DNA from: Ceratothoa steindachneri
Taxonomy: Eukaryota; Arthropoda; Malacostraca; Isopoda; Cymothoidae
Length of the DNA stretch: 64,000 bases
Reading direction: 5' to 3'
NCBI GenBank assembly: GCA_963969495.1
Contig: OZ018323.1
Span: forward strand, 85,373,377 to 85,437,376
The position numbers and the translations under genes are program-made. The notes under the pieces are model-generated. The model was not told where the DNA came from and ran no database searches. It saw only the letters and a program-made list of their open reading frames with translations. Positions 53,901 through 64,000 of the stretch are shown here, in pieces; position 1 is the stretch's first letter; every line of letters starts with the position of its first letter.

Positions 53901-54612
53901 AACTTTCAGCAATCCTTTTAGCCTTTAGACTCATCCAAATTTTACCTTTTAGTGATTTTGTCATTTTTTCCGACTCACGGAGTGTCTTACAATCAATTAG
54001 ATCTTTTAATGCGTCCCATCCCATGGTCACAGAAATTTGCAACTGGCTGATCCAAAATGCATCCCGATATAGAATTATTTTTTCTGGGTTCCTGGGCATG
54101 TGGGGGTCCTGGGCAACGAGAAGGCTGATCGGCTGGCCCGCTCAGCACATTCTGTATCCCCTGAGAACTCTGCTCTGCCTTTTAGAGACTACTTTCCTTC
54201 AATAAGAAAGTATATTTTTCAACTGTGGCAGAATGAATGGGATGACTGTTCATCATCCAAACTATACAAAATTAAAAATTCTATTCGCTCTTGGCCCTCG
54301 AGTCGTCATAGAATGCGGTCGTTGGAGGTGGCCCTTTGCCGAGTTCGCATTGGCCACACGAGACTTACTCACGGCCATCTTGTTTCGGGTGATGCCCATA
54401 TCAGCCCTCGCTGTCGTTTTTGTGGTGGGGACCAATCGGTTGCCCACCTTTTATTGGATTGTAGCCATTTTACCATTCTCCGGTTGTCCTGTTTCCCGAC
54501 CCTTTTAACTATTCCTCAACCCCCCCGTCTTCGATTCATATTGGCGGAGGAATCTTTTAACCCGTCGTTTTTTAAATTTTTGTCACAAAGTGGTCTCCTC
54601 CACCTTTTATAG
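50896..54612 (+). pseudogene. Family B ORF2 (EN-RT-RNase H), multiply broken
   Basis: The endonuclease starts at FILQWNCQGVLPKWEELKIL (about 50914), in the -1 frame relative to ORF1 and with no AUG before it. It has VICLQENKLG, GDFNARHPYWG and DDLHGSDHF (about 51508, after a frameshift). A nonsense TAA lies at 52137-52139. RT motifs are HPIALTSCLSKLLEK, QCGFRKGHST, FFDIEKAYD, PQGSVLSV and TLFVDDLAL (about 52900). Further frameshifts lie near 53200 and 54085. RNase H has YTDGSKSDGGVG (about 53792), FTAKLSAI (the usual Glu of AELxAI is Lys here), FSDSRSVL and HVGVLGNEKADRLA; the C-terminal motif is CRFCGG...HLLLDC. It is homologous to A ORF2 throughout but clearly a separate family. Confidence 0.9.
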
Positions 54613-54704
54613 ATGATATTTCTCGTTTCACCCTAGCGGCCATATAGAATCCACTTGGATTGGGCAGCAACCCACCGGTAACTTATCTTAAATCTTAAAT
54701 CCTA
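54613..54704 (+). other. Family B 3' UTR and end
   Basis: After the ORF2 stop, about 90 bp include TCCACTTGGATTGGGCAGCAACCC, shared with the second family B copy (62420-62450). The copy ends in ACTTATCTTAAATCTTAAATC, a short repeat rather than a poly(A). Confidence 0.55.
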
Positions 54705-54853
54705 AGGGTTCTCGTGACAAACTTTCCTTAGCTCCCCCTTTCAACTTCTCTCGCTCGTTGGACCCTTATTCCAACGAAGTAGACCCAGATCTAGATTATC
54801 CTCGCGTTCTTGTCATGAATTCATCATCCGACATCACACTTGCAAAAGTCGAT
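54705..54853 (+). mobile_element. Second family B copy, ORF1 fragment left of A copy 3
   Basis: It matches family B gag from about codon 12 (AAGGGTTCTCGTG..., equivalent to 42207) to GCAAAAGTCGAT (equivalent to 42358), where A copy 3 begins. It directly follows the first B copy's 3' end in the same orientation. Confidence 0.75.
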
Positions 54854-55314
54854 CCCCTTAAGGGACACGGTGATTTGCCATCCTGGCCGCCGTGCTGACG
54901 GGATCCAGCGCTCCGTCCGGCCCCAGCCTAGCCTCTCGTCGTTCCTTCAGATAGCATGTATTTCTCCCCTACTTCGTTGCTTTTCATACAACCTCTCCCA
55001 CATTTTTCTCTGGTCAGCCTCTAATTTCACAGGGTAGATGCTGACCTTCTTCTCAGCCAACCGTCCCGGATCGGGGCTGAGGGGGGAGGGGACAATATTC
55101 CCTAACCCCTGAGCTCCGGTCTGGGGTGGCTGGCTTTTAACAACCTGCTTCATCCCCACCCATACCTTCCTCACATCCCTTTTCCTCTCCTCTTCAAAAT
55201 CTATTAATTTTTACGCCGTTTTCAAGGTTGAGCCGCCATGCCAATGGACTGCCAGGCCACCAGGCGGGAGGGGTGGTCCCAAATGGCGGCGCCTGGCTCT
55301 GCCAGGCCTGTAAG

Positions 55315-55347
55315 CACCTCTTGCAGTGCGGGCAACTGCAAGAGGTG
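55315..55347 (+). other. 5' UTR hairpin of family A copy 3 (compensatory variant)
   Basis: CACCTCTTGCAGT / ACTGCAAGAGGTG, loop GCGGGCA. Compared with copies 1 and 2, the eighth pair is T-A instead of C-G, with both sides changed, so the 13-bp stem stays perfect. Confidence 0.88.
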
Positions 55348-55384
55348 ATGAGCTATTGCGTCCCGTATTAAAAAGAGGGTCATC

Positions 55385-57712
55385 ATGCCCATGTATGAAA
55401 AAAACCAAAAACCCCAACCCCCAACTTCCCAAAGAACATCTACGGAGCCGCCCTCAGGCAGCTCCACCGAGAAAATGGAGGTCCCCTCCCCTTGTGCTTG
55501 CGCAGGGGACCCTCCATACTTCTTTAACCGGAGAGGAGGCTTACTCCTCTCCTACGCCTACGGGTGTAGAAAGCCAGCAGGCAGCCCATTGCCGACCGCC
55601 CCTCGTGCAAGCGGCTCGGTAGGGCAAACCCCCTTAGGTCGGAGAGGGAAGCCAGGCCACTTCGGTCGCTTCCCTCAAAAGACCTGCTGGCAAGTATTTT
55701 AAACCTTGCCGGGTTCAAGGCCTGTGCCTCCCAACACAAGACTGGCGACACTGCCCAGGGGACCTGCGATGACCTGGAAGGGGATGGCCAACTGGAGGCC
55801 CCTTCTGTGATAGACATGGTCCTTGAGGAGACCCAGCCTCAGACGGTAGGGCCTTCCATGGGGGGGAATCCGGACTCGGCGCCAAGCACCGAACCCGAAT
55901 CCGCCCCTATGCAAGGTCCCCCTCAAACGGCCGAGGGCTCCGAGGCAGTAAAAGGAGGGGAGGGATCTCCTCCGACAGGTGCCCCTACGACTACCAGGAC
56001 CTTCTCCATTTCGGAGAGGGAGCTGGCTGAGGCCGGCTCATCTGGCATGGGGGCTTCTGCCAGCGGAGGTGAGAAGCGGGTTCATTCCCCGCCCTCCTCT
56101 CCTAAAAAAAAAGACGAAGAAGACTCGGGGCTCCTCTCCATCCGCGGGGGCTGCAGGGAAAGATGGGTCTGCTACCACTTTGGTAGGCGACCAAGCCAAG
56201 ATCGGCACATCCAGCCCCTCTACCCCCTCGTGTGCGGAGCCCCTGACTGAGACTAACACCAAGAATGCACAGGGCGGAGCCTCGATGACATCGGGGCCCC
56301 TCATTCAGAGGTTACCTGGCGTTTTCGAGCCCGCTGGCTTCAAACGCTTCCTCGTTATTCGCTCCACTGATGGCACCATGTTGTCCAAGGGCAACATGAT
56401 CCATCAGAGGAGAGGATTAGCTAGTGCAATTGGTAAAGAGCCGAAGGTAACCCGGTTCTCGGACGGGAGCCTTCTGGCGAATGCGGCGAATCCCGCCGAG
56501 GCGGCCAAGATAAGTGCTCTTCGGACACTTCATGGCACCACGGTGAGTGTGACGCCGCACTCTACCATGAACTTTGTGAAAGGAGTAGTTTATGCGAGGT
56601 AACTCGTTGACTACTCCATTGAGGACATCACCCTAGAGCTGGCCGACCATGGGGCGGTCAAGGTCGAACGTGTGATGAGAAAACAGGGAGGGGCCTCGAG
56701 ACCCACCCCTACACTCTTCGTCACGTTCGACTGTGACAAGCTCCCTGAGTCGGTGCGTGTCGGTTGGTACCGCTACCGCGTGAAGGCATCCGTGCCACTG
56801 CCGCGGCGGTGCTATTACTGTCACTTCTTCGTCCATACGAATTGATCATGTAGACGTGCAAAATCGGGGTCACCCGAAGTCTGTGTAAATTGCTCCAAGG
56901 TCGCACACGATAAGTCCAAATCGTGTGTGGCCAAGTGTGTCAATTGAGGAGAGCCGCACCCTGCTTCTTCGAAGCAATATGGTGCATATCTCCTTGAGAA
57001 AGAAATCCTGGCCGTTCAGGCCCAGGATCGACTCTCATTCCGCGAGGCTAAGGACTTGGTCCTGGCGCGCCCGGCTCTGCCTGGGACGTCATATGCCTCA
57101 ATAGTTAGAAAAGCACCCTCTGCTCCTGGCCCATCCAGGCCAACGAGCACGGTTGTTTCCGCGCTCATTCGGAGCCCTTCTGCAGGCTCTACTACACCCG
57201 GGCGCTCCCCTGTTAAAGCTGGCGGCAAAAAGGGTTCACACCCAGCCTCGGCTAAAACCAGCGCTCCCCCCTCTTCCCACAGCGTGACCGTTTCCCGTAA
57301 GGCAAAACGGCCACGCGCCTCCACAGAGTCGTTAGACTCACAGGAGGCAACACCCCTGAAGATGGTCGCTAGGCCATCTTCCGGGGTTCCTAAAGCTGTT
57401 CCCCGAAAGGAGGACAGCAACAAAGGAGCTTCGGCCCCTTCGCCCACGCCCCGAGGTGGAGCGAGTGGCTCGGAGAGGTTGGTTCCTCGAAAAGAGGGCC
57501 CCCCGCCTCCCAAGCCGCAACGCCCGCCTAAGGTTTCAAAGCAGAGGGAGGAAAAGACTCGCATGGCGAGCCCAACCTCCCCCAATAAGTCCTCGAATTC
57601 GACAGCGCTTTGTCCGGCCAACAGCGCCCGGGGTTCTGCCCCCGGGAAGCGTACGGCCATTCCCGTGAGGGTCTTCAATTCGAGGAGGGCCCCCGCGTCT
57701 CCTCCGAGCTAG
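55385..57712 (+). pseudogene. Family A ORF1 (gag), copy 3, broken
   Basis: The start ATG is in GGGTCATCATGCCC. About 95 bp are deleted at 55569 relative to copy 2, and the Lys-rich A-tract near 56105 is out of frame. A TAA at 56600-56602 ends the core. The first zinc knuckle is damaged (56815-56850: CYYCHFFVHTN then TGA) and the third begins with a TGA at 56946. The C-terminal tail (57056-57712) is open and ends at the conserved TAG inside ORF2. Confidence 0.85.
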
Positions 57713-60700
57713 GCCTGGAGGGCATATTCCTTCAATGGAATTGCCGTGGACTCCGGGCCAGCTGGGAGGAGCAGTGGAGGCTCGTCTCGTCCCGTTCCCC
57801 GTTAGCTATTTTTTTGCAGGAGACCATGCTAGGCGCGTGCCCGCTGCCTGGCCTCCCGGAGTATAAGGGTCTTGCGCCTACCACCGCGGGATGGCCGGGC
57901 TGGGGGATGCGCGGTTTACACCCGGCATGATGTCTCCGTTCTTCCTTTCTCTTTAGATACCTCCTTTCAGGCATTGGCTGTGCAGCTGCACCTGGATAGG
58001 AGGTATACCATCATGTTTGCGTACATTCTACCGTCAGCTAACTTCGACGCGGGGGACTTCCACCGCGTCGTGGCACGGTTGCCGAGGCCCTATCTCTTGC
58101 TTTGAGATCTGAATGGCAGGCATCCTCTCTGGCGAGATTACTCCATAAATTCCAGGGAACACGTCCTTGCCGATCTGATCGAAGAGCTTGAGATGGGTGT
58201 CCTAAACGTGGATGAGTTTACGCATCACTGTCCGAGAACCGCTTCATATTCTTGCCTTGACCTATCTTTGTGCTCTTCGGATGCACAGCCTGTTTTGATT
58301 GGGGGGTGGTCGATGACCTCCATGGTAGTGATCACTTTCCCATTCAAATATCATTTTCAGGGCAACTGCCTCATGAGAGACCACCTCGGTGGTGCTTGGC
58401 GCGGGCGCGGTGGCCTGCATTTCAGGAAATGACTGAATTCTCTATCTCATTCGAGGAGTTTAGGTCGGTAGATGAGGCCGTTGAGTTCTTCTCCGGCAAC
58501 CTCATCGCCGTGGGCCTGACTACTATTCCTAGGACGTCTGGCCGTTTTGCACGCCGACCACTCCCATGGTGGTCGGCCGAGTGTGAGACGGCCCTCAAAC
58601 AGAAGCGTTATGCCTACATGCTCTATAAGCGCCGCCCGAACGATTTCACTGTCGCTGAATTTCGTCGGGCTAGGGCTAGGTTCCGGTATATTTCGAAGCA
58701 CGCCCGCCGCTCTTCTTGGCGGGCATACGTGTCTTCACTTAACGGGAAGACCCCTTTAGCTGAGGTGTGGAAGCGAGTCAAAAGGATTTGGGCAGGTTCT
58801 CGCAGGACCCCCCTCCCGTTCTCCAGGAGAATGGGACCGCAATCTCGGACCCCGCGTCCGTGGCGGAATCCTTAGCGACCGCTTTTTCCGCATTCTCTAG
58901 CCTGGATGCTGCTCCGCCAGCATTCAATGCACATCGTGATGTCGCGGAAGGCCGCCGGCTGGACTTTACCTCCAGAGGCGGAGAACCCTTCAACGACAAG
59001 TTTACTGTGAGTGAGTTGCGTTCCGCTCTCGCTTCGTGCGCGGACACCGCCCATGGTCCGGACGATGTCCCGTACGCCATGCTTCGACACCTGGGTGAGC
59101 GAGGCATGGCCTTTCTGTTAGATCTGTTCAACAGGATCCGGGTGGAAGGTCTTCTCCCAGACTCCTGGCGAATCGCTACTGTGCTCGCCTTTCACAAGCC
59201 GGGGAGAGATCACTCTACTCCGACCGGTTTCCGCCCAATCTCTCTAACCTCTTGCGTGTGCAGGTTGATGGAGAAATTGGTAAATGTTAGATTAGCCTTT
59301 TTCCTGGACAGCGGAGGCCATCTCTCTTCTGCACAGTGCGGCTTCCGTAAGTTCCACTCCACGTCGGATGCTCTGCTCCGACTGGAAAATGCCGTCTGCA
59401 AGGCTTTCCTTCGTAGACAGCACTACGCCACGGTGTTTTTTGATCTGGAGAAGGCCTATGATACCGCATGGCGATACGGTATCATGGAGACTCTCCACAC
59501 GATGGGGGCGAGGGGACGCCTCCCAATGTTTATATCTGGATTTTTTCGAGATCGTCGATTCCGCGTAAGGGTGGGGGGAGCCCTCTCCGGCCCAAAGGAG
59601 CAGGAAGAGGGTGTCCCGCAGGGAAGTGTCCTCAGTGTCACACTCTTTGCCCTGAGCATCAACGGCATCACCTCGGTGCTGCCGAAAGATGTTCTCGCTA
59701 CGCTCTACGTGGACGACCTTTCGATCTCTTTTGGCGCGGCCCAGATGCCAACTCTGGAGCGTCGACTCCAACAGGCATTGAACCGCGTCCCTCGCTATGC
59801 CGAAGCGCACAGGTTTCGGTTTTTTTTGGCCAAGACTAAGGTGGTGCACTTCTGCCGCCATCCACGGCTTCACCCCGACCCAGATTGTTTTCTTAATGGG
59901 GTGCGCTTGGATGTGGTTGAGTCGCACCGTTTCCTTGGTCTTGTATTCGACCGACGCCTCACCTGGGAGGCTCATATTCGCAGCCTTAGGGTCTCTTGTA
60001 CCCGCGCCATGGACATTCTCCGTTCCGTGACGTTCAGCGCTTGGGGCGCTGATAGGGCTACTGCCTTACTTTTTTATCGATCCTTTGTTCGCTCGAAGCT
60101 CGACTACGGATGCGAGTTTTATGCATCCGCAGCCGAGCGTTTATTGCGGAAGGTGGATTCAATCCACCACACCGGCCTTCGCCTTGCGACCGGTGCCTTC
60201 CGCACTTTCCCCATTGAGAGCCTGTTGGTCGATGCTGGGGAGATGCCACTCGCTCTGCGCCCCGTGCAGTGAATCACTCGCCTGTACGCACGAGCCCGGC
60301 GCCTCCCTCAGTCGCCAACGGCTCTCACTGCATCCGCAGCTGATCTCAATGGTGCCTATGCCGCCGAGAGACGCCAGTCATACCCTAAGCCCTTTGGGTT
60401 CAGGGCCAGGAAACTCCTTCGAGAGGTAGATATAGCTCTCGGGCCGTTGGTGCCCCTGGTTCTGCCCAGGACGCCACCCTGGAGGGTACCACATTTGGCT
60501 ATTTGTCGCCACGCCTCTGCTCCCAAAGCTTGTACTGCGCCGGGAGTATTGCGTTCGACCTTTTTGGAGCACACATCGTGTCACGCTGGTACCGTGCCAG
60601 TGTATACGGATGGCTCCAAGTCCCAAGAGGGGGTCGGCTTCCACGCCGTATCCCCTCTGTTTGAAGTCAGCGGGGCTCTACCAGGCGCTGCGTCTGTCTT

Positions 60701-61420
60701 CACGGCCGAGCTGGTGGCAATACACCACTCGGTACGGGAGATTACGCGACGTGCCCGGTTCGGAGACCGGATTTTGATCTATAGCGACTCACAAAGCGCC
60801 CTGAGTGCTCTTGGGGCATTGGAATCTCCGCATCCCCTGGTTCGTGAAATTCGTGACGCCACGGTTTTATCGAGCCGGGCAGATGTCGAGATTATCTTCT
60901 GGGTTCCTGGACATGTTGAAATTGTGGGGAATGAGGGCCCTAAAGAGTCCGCGAGGACTCTGCGACCGGACCAGCGTTTCGCTCTTCCTCACACCGACAC
61001 ATGGCAGGAATATGGGCAGCTCTTCGGACTGCTTGGCAAAGAAGATGGGAGATGGTCGAAGGGAACTTAAAGTTGCGTGCCATTGCGCTGCGACTGTTCC
61101 CATGGACCTATCTCCCAATGCCGCGACGTTTTCAGGTTGCTTTCTGTCGTCTCCGAATCGGGCACACTCGTGTGACGCATCGCTATTTGATGGAGCGCTC
61201 GCCTACGCCCTACTGTCACGACTGCGTCGTCCCCCAGACTGTTCGGCACATTCTTGTCGAATGTCCCAGTCTGGGTGATCTTCGCGCGCGTTACCTGTCC
61301 CGGTACCAGGATGAGCAGGGTCGCTACCGCCTGTCCCTTGTATTTGGGACGAGTTCGTGCACATTGACTCGTTGGCTTTTGGGGGAAGGCCGGGCTTCTC
61401 CCCTTTATTTAAGTAGGTTC
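57580..61420 (+). pseudogene. Family A ORF2 (EN-RT-RNase H), copy 3, broken
   Basis: EN starts at GIFLQWNCRGLRASW (about 57724). It has a frameshift near 57870, TGA at 58103-58105 (in the LLLGDLN segment, Gly codon changed), a frameshift near 58295 and another near 58795. A long open piece, 58767-60272, then holds the complete RT (FFDLEKAYD, PQGSVLS, TLYVDDLS) and ends at TGA 60270-60272 (Cys codon in copy 2). RNase H (YTDGSKSQEG, AELVAIH, IYSDSQSA) follows with breaks near 60898 and 60995. The overlap with ORF1 is again in the -1 frame without an AUG. Confidence 0.87.
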
Positions 61421-61632
61421 TATTTTTTGTTTTTCTTTGTAGGTTGCACGTTCCTGCACCGGGGTGAGGGGGACCTCTCTCCGATGCCGGAGATTGCTTC
61501 CTAATTGTTGAGTTTTTCCAATATTTATCATTGTTATTTTTTCATAATTTATTTTAAAGTAGCCTAGTTCTAGGCTGTCGTATTTCCGGCGACTTATGCC
61601 CATGTGGGCAGTCGCCAGATGGGCTCTAGACG
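61421..61632 (+). other. Structured 3' UTR of family A copy 3
   Basis: A GC-rich hairpin around 61447-61492 and the two terminal stem-loops at 61561-61576 and 61590-61618. The same arrangement occurs in copy 2. Confidence 0.78.
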
Positions 61633-61645
61633 AAAAAAAAAAAAA

Positions 61646-62450
61646 TCTTTGCCCCCAGCATCATCCATTTTTACCGTTTAACTTTCAGCAATCCTTTTAG
61701 CCTTTAGACTCATCCAAATTTTACCTTTTAATGATTTTGTCATTTTTTTCGAATTAGGGAGTGTTTTCCTGTCAATTAGATCTTTTAATGCGTCCATCCA
61801 TTAGTCACAGAAATTTGCCATTGGCTGGTCCAAAATGCGTCCCGATATAGAATTATGTTTTTGATGGATCCCTGGGCATGTGGGGGTCCTGGGCAACGAG
61901 GGGCTGATCGGCTGGCCCGATCAGTAAATTCTGTGTCCCCTGAGAACACTGCTCTGGCTTTTAGGGACTACTTTCCTTCAATAAGAAAATATATTTTTCA
62001 ACTGTGGCAGAATGAATGGGATGACTGTTCATCATCCAAACTGTACAAAATTAAAAATTCTATTCGCTCTTGGCCCTCGGGCCGTCATAGATTGGGGTCG
62101 TTGAAGGTAGCCCTTTGCCGAGTCCACATTGGCCACACAAGACTTACTCACGGCCATCTTGTTTCGGATGATTTTCAAATCAGCCCTTGCTGTCGGTTTT
62201 ATGGTGGGGACCAATCAGTTGCCTACATTTTATTAGATTGCCCCCATTTTGCCACGCATTTGTCTTATTTCCTGACCCTTTTTACTATCCCTCAACACAC
62301 TCGTCTTTGATTCATATTGACAGAGGAATCTTTAACCCTTCGTTTTTTAATTTTTTATCACAAAGTGGTCTCCTCCACTTTTTTTAGATAATTTACCTCG
62401 TTTTATCCTAGCTGCTATATAGCATCCACTTCGATTTGGCAGCAACCCCC
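61646..62450 (+). mobile_element. Second family B copy, ORF2 3' part right of A copy 3
   Basis: It resumes in the RNase H region (TCTTTGCCCCCAGCATCATCC, equivalent to 53867) and runs through RKYIFQLWQNEWDDCSSSKL, ALCRVHIGHTRLTHGHLV and the C-terminal Cys/His motif to the family B 3' end near 62450. Frameshifts and stops are present. Roughly 4.5 kb of family B lying between the two flanks of A copy 3 is absent. Confidence 0.75.
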
Positions 62451-62474
62451 TAGTTCCTTACCTTTAACCTTCTC

Positions 62475-64000
62475 TTCGCTTTAGATACCTCGTTTCAGGA
62501 AGTAGCTGTGCAGTCTCACCTTTATAGAAGGTATATTATTATTTCCGCGTACATTCCACCGTCAGCCTAGTTCGACGCGGGGGACTTCCGCCGCATTGTG
62601 GCACGGTTGCCGAGGCCCTATCTCTTGCTCGGAGATCTAAACAGTAGACATTCCCTCTGGAGAGACTACTCTATCATTCCCTGGGGTCAAGTCCCTCCCG
62701 ACCTGATCAATGAGTTTGAGATGGGTGTCCTAAATGTGGATCAGTTTACGCATCACTGCCCGAGAACCGCTTCATTTTCTTGCCTCAATCTATCTTTGTG
62801 TTCTACGGATGCACAGCCCGATTTTGATTGGGGGGCAGTCGATGACCTCCATGGTAGTGATCACTTTCCCATTCAAATATCATTTTCTGGGCAGCTCCCA
62901 CCCGAGAACCCGCCACTGTGGTACTTGGTGCGGGCGCGGTGGTCTGGATTTCAGGAAATGACTAAATTCTCTGTCAGTCGAGGAGTTTAGGTCGGTAGAT
63001 GAGGCCGTTGAGTTATTCTCCGGCAACCTCATCGCCGTGGGCCTGGTCACTATTCCTAAAAGGTCTGCCCGTTTTGCACGCCCACCACTCCTGTGGTGGT
63101 CAGCTGTTTGTGAAACGGCCCTCAAGCACAAACGCTATGCCTATAAGCGCCGCCCGAAAGATTTCACTGTCGGTAAATTACGTCGGGCTAGGTTCCGGTA
63201 TATTTCGAAGCACGCCCGCCCCTCTTCTTGGTTGGCATACGTTTCTTCACTTAACGGGAAGACCCCTCTCGCAGAGGTGTGGAAGCGAGTCAAAAAGATT
63301 CGGGGCAAGTTCTCGCAGGACCCCCGACCTGTTCTCCAGGAGACTGGGACCGCAAACTCGGAACCCGCGTTCGTGGCGGAATCCTTCGCGACCGCATTCT
63401 CTAGCCGGGATGCTGCTCCACCAGCATTCAATGCACGTCCTGATGTCGCGAAAGGCCGCCGACTGGACTTTACCTCCAGAGGCGAAGAAACCCTTTCAAC
63501 GACCAGTTTAATCTGAAGGAGTTGCGTCCGCTCTTTCTTCGTGCGCAGACATCGTCCATGGTCCGGACTATGTCCCGTACACTATGCTTCCACACTTGGT
63601 TGAGCGATGCATTTCCTTTCTGTTAGATTTGTTCAACAGGATCTGGGTGGAGGGTCTCTTCAAGGATTCCTGGCAAATCGCTACTGTGCTCGGCTTTCGT
63701 AAACCGGGAAGAGATCACTCTACTCCGACCGGTTTCCGCCCAATCGCTCTAACCTCTTGCATGTGCAAGTTGATGGAGAAATTGTTAAATGTTAGATTAG
63801 CCTTTTTTTACTGGGCACCAGAGGCCATTTGTTCTGCACAGTGCGGCTTCCACACTAGGGAAGCCCTTTCCGGCCGAATGGAGCAGGAAGAGGGTGTTCC
63901 GCAGGGAAGTGTCCTTAGTGTCACAGTTTGCCCTGAGCATCAACGGCATCACCCCGATGCTACCAGAAGATGTTCTCGCTACGCTCTACGTTGACGACCT
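62475..64000 (+). mobile_element. Family A copy, 5'-truncated, runs off the window
   Basis: It enters in the ORF2 endonuclease (LDTSFQEVAVQ-equivalent, about 62481) and continues with LLLGDLNSRHSLWRDYS, DDLHGSDHFPIQISFSG and the linker WKRVKKIRGKF. The RT fingers follow with FRPIALTSCMCKLMEK and QCGF. At about 63853 it jumps to the GRMEQEEGVPQGSVLS segment, so RT motif A (FFDLEKAYD) is deleted. The frame also shifts after SVLSVT. The copy continues past base 64000 at the YVDD motif. Confidence 0.82.

Larger units (their letters stand above)
54854..61645 (+). mobile_element. Family A non-LTR retrotransposon, copy 3 (full-length, decayed)
   Basis: About 6.8 kb from CCCCTTAAGGGA to poly(A) (61633-61645). 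The 5' UTR has a covarying hairpin (55315-55347). ORF1 has a deletion near 55569, frameshifts and the nonsense codon at 56600-56602 that it shares with copy 1. ORF2 is multiply broken. The left flank is family B gag and the right flank is family B RNase H; no target duplication joins them. The 3' UTR has AGCCTAG-TT-CTAGGCT (61561-61576) and GGCGAC...GTCGCC (61590-61618). Confidence 0.9.

Noticed and set aside
1..64000. CRISPR arrays, prokaryotic operons, rRNA or tRNA genes.
   Set aside because: None seen. The repeats are dispersed transposon copies, splice junctions are present and the composition is eukaryotic. tRNA genes were not exhaustively excludable by eye.

Overview
The window is animal nuclear DNA, from an arthropod and most plausibly a crustacean, although nothing here fixes the species. 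It is anchored by one host gene: seven GT-AG coding exons on the + strand (1072-1182, 7685-7753, 22994-23185, 23383-23526, 24512-24630, 25052-25241, 29881-30039). Together they encode about 327 residues, the complete seven-bladed WD40 propeller of the SCF substrate receptor Slimb/beta-TrCP (slmb; BTRC/FBXW11 in vertebrates). The F-box exons must lie upstream of base 1. A likely 3' UTR exon starts at 30498, with a possible polyadenylation signal at 33941.

Almost everything else is layered transposable elements. Family A is a GC-rich non-LTR retrotransposon of the I-like group: ORF1 gag with three CCHC knuckles, and ORF2 with an APE endonuclease, reverse transcriptase, RNase H and a C-terminal Cys/His motif, followed by a structured 3' UTR and poly(A). 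It is present as three near-full-length copies downstream of slmb (34631-41461, 43058-50030, 54854-61645) and at least eight fragments in slmb introns 1, 2 and 6 and at the right edge. Family B is a more AT-rich relative. One broken copy (about 41.8-54.7 kb) is split by A copy 2, and pieces of a second flank A copy 3. Remnants of other LINEs lie at 6770-7240, 13833-14560, 22190-22440, 23990-24420 and 29600-29745. DNA transposons are a Tc1 fossil (1670-2245), a Tc1-like element with intact TIRs (2465-3854), an internally deleted mariner (16370-17268) and a fold-back element (about 5242-6180).

Region by region: 1-1 kb is slmb intron; 1-7.7 kb is exon 1 and intron 1 with DNA transposons and a deleted A copy; 7.7-23 kb is exon 2 and a 15-kb intron 2 made of four nested or abutting A copies, a mariner and other LINE fragments; 23-25.2 kb is the compact exon 3-6 block; 25.2-29.9 kb is intron 6 with two A fragments; 29.9-34 kb is the last coding exon and presumptive 3' UTR; 34-64 kb is a nest of A and B elements.

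The most notable biology is in family A. A 13-bp hairpin just upstream of the ORF1 AUG shows compensatory base changes between copies. Paired stem-loops are conserved beside the poly(A). ORF2 overlaps ORF1 in the -1 frame and has no AUG before the endonuclease domain in any of the three long copies. Copy 2 is nearly intact: a perfect 13-bp target-site duplication, a 34-nt poly(A), an open ORF1, and one nonsense codon seen in ORF2. All recognisable A and B copies point in the same direction as slmb.
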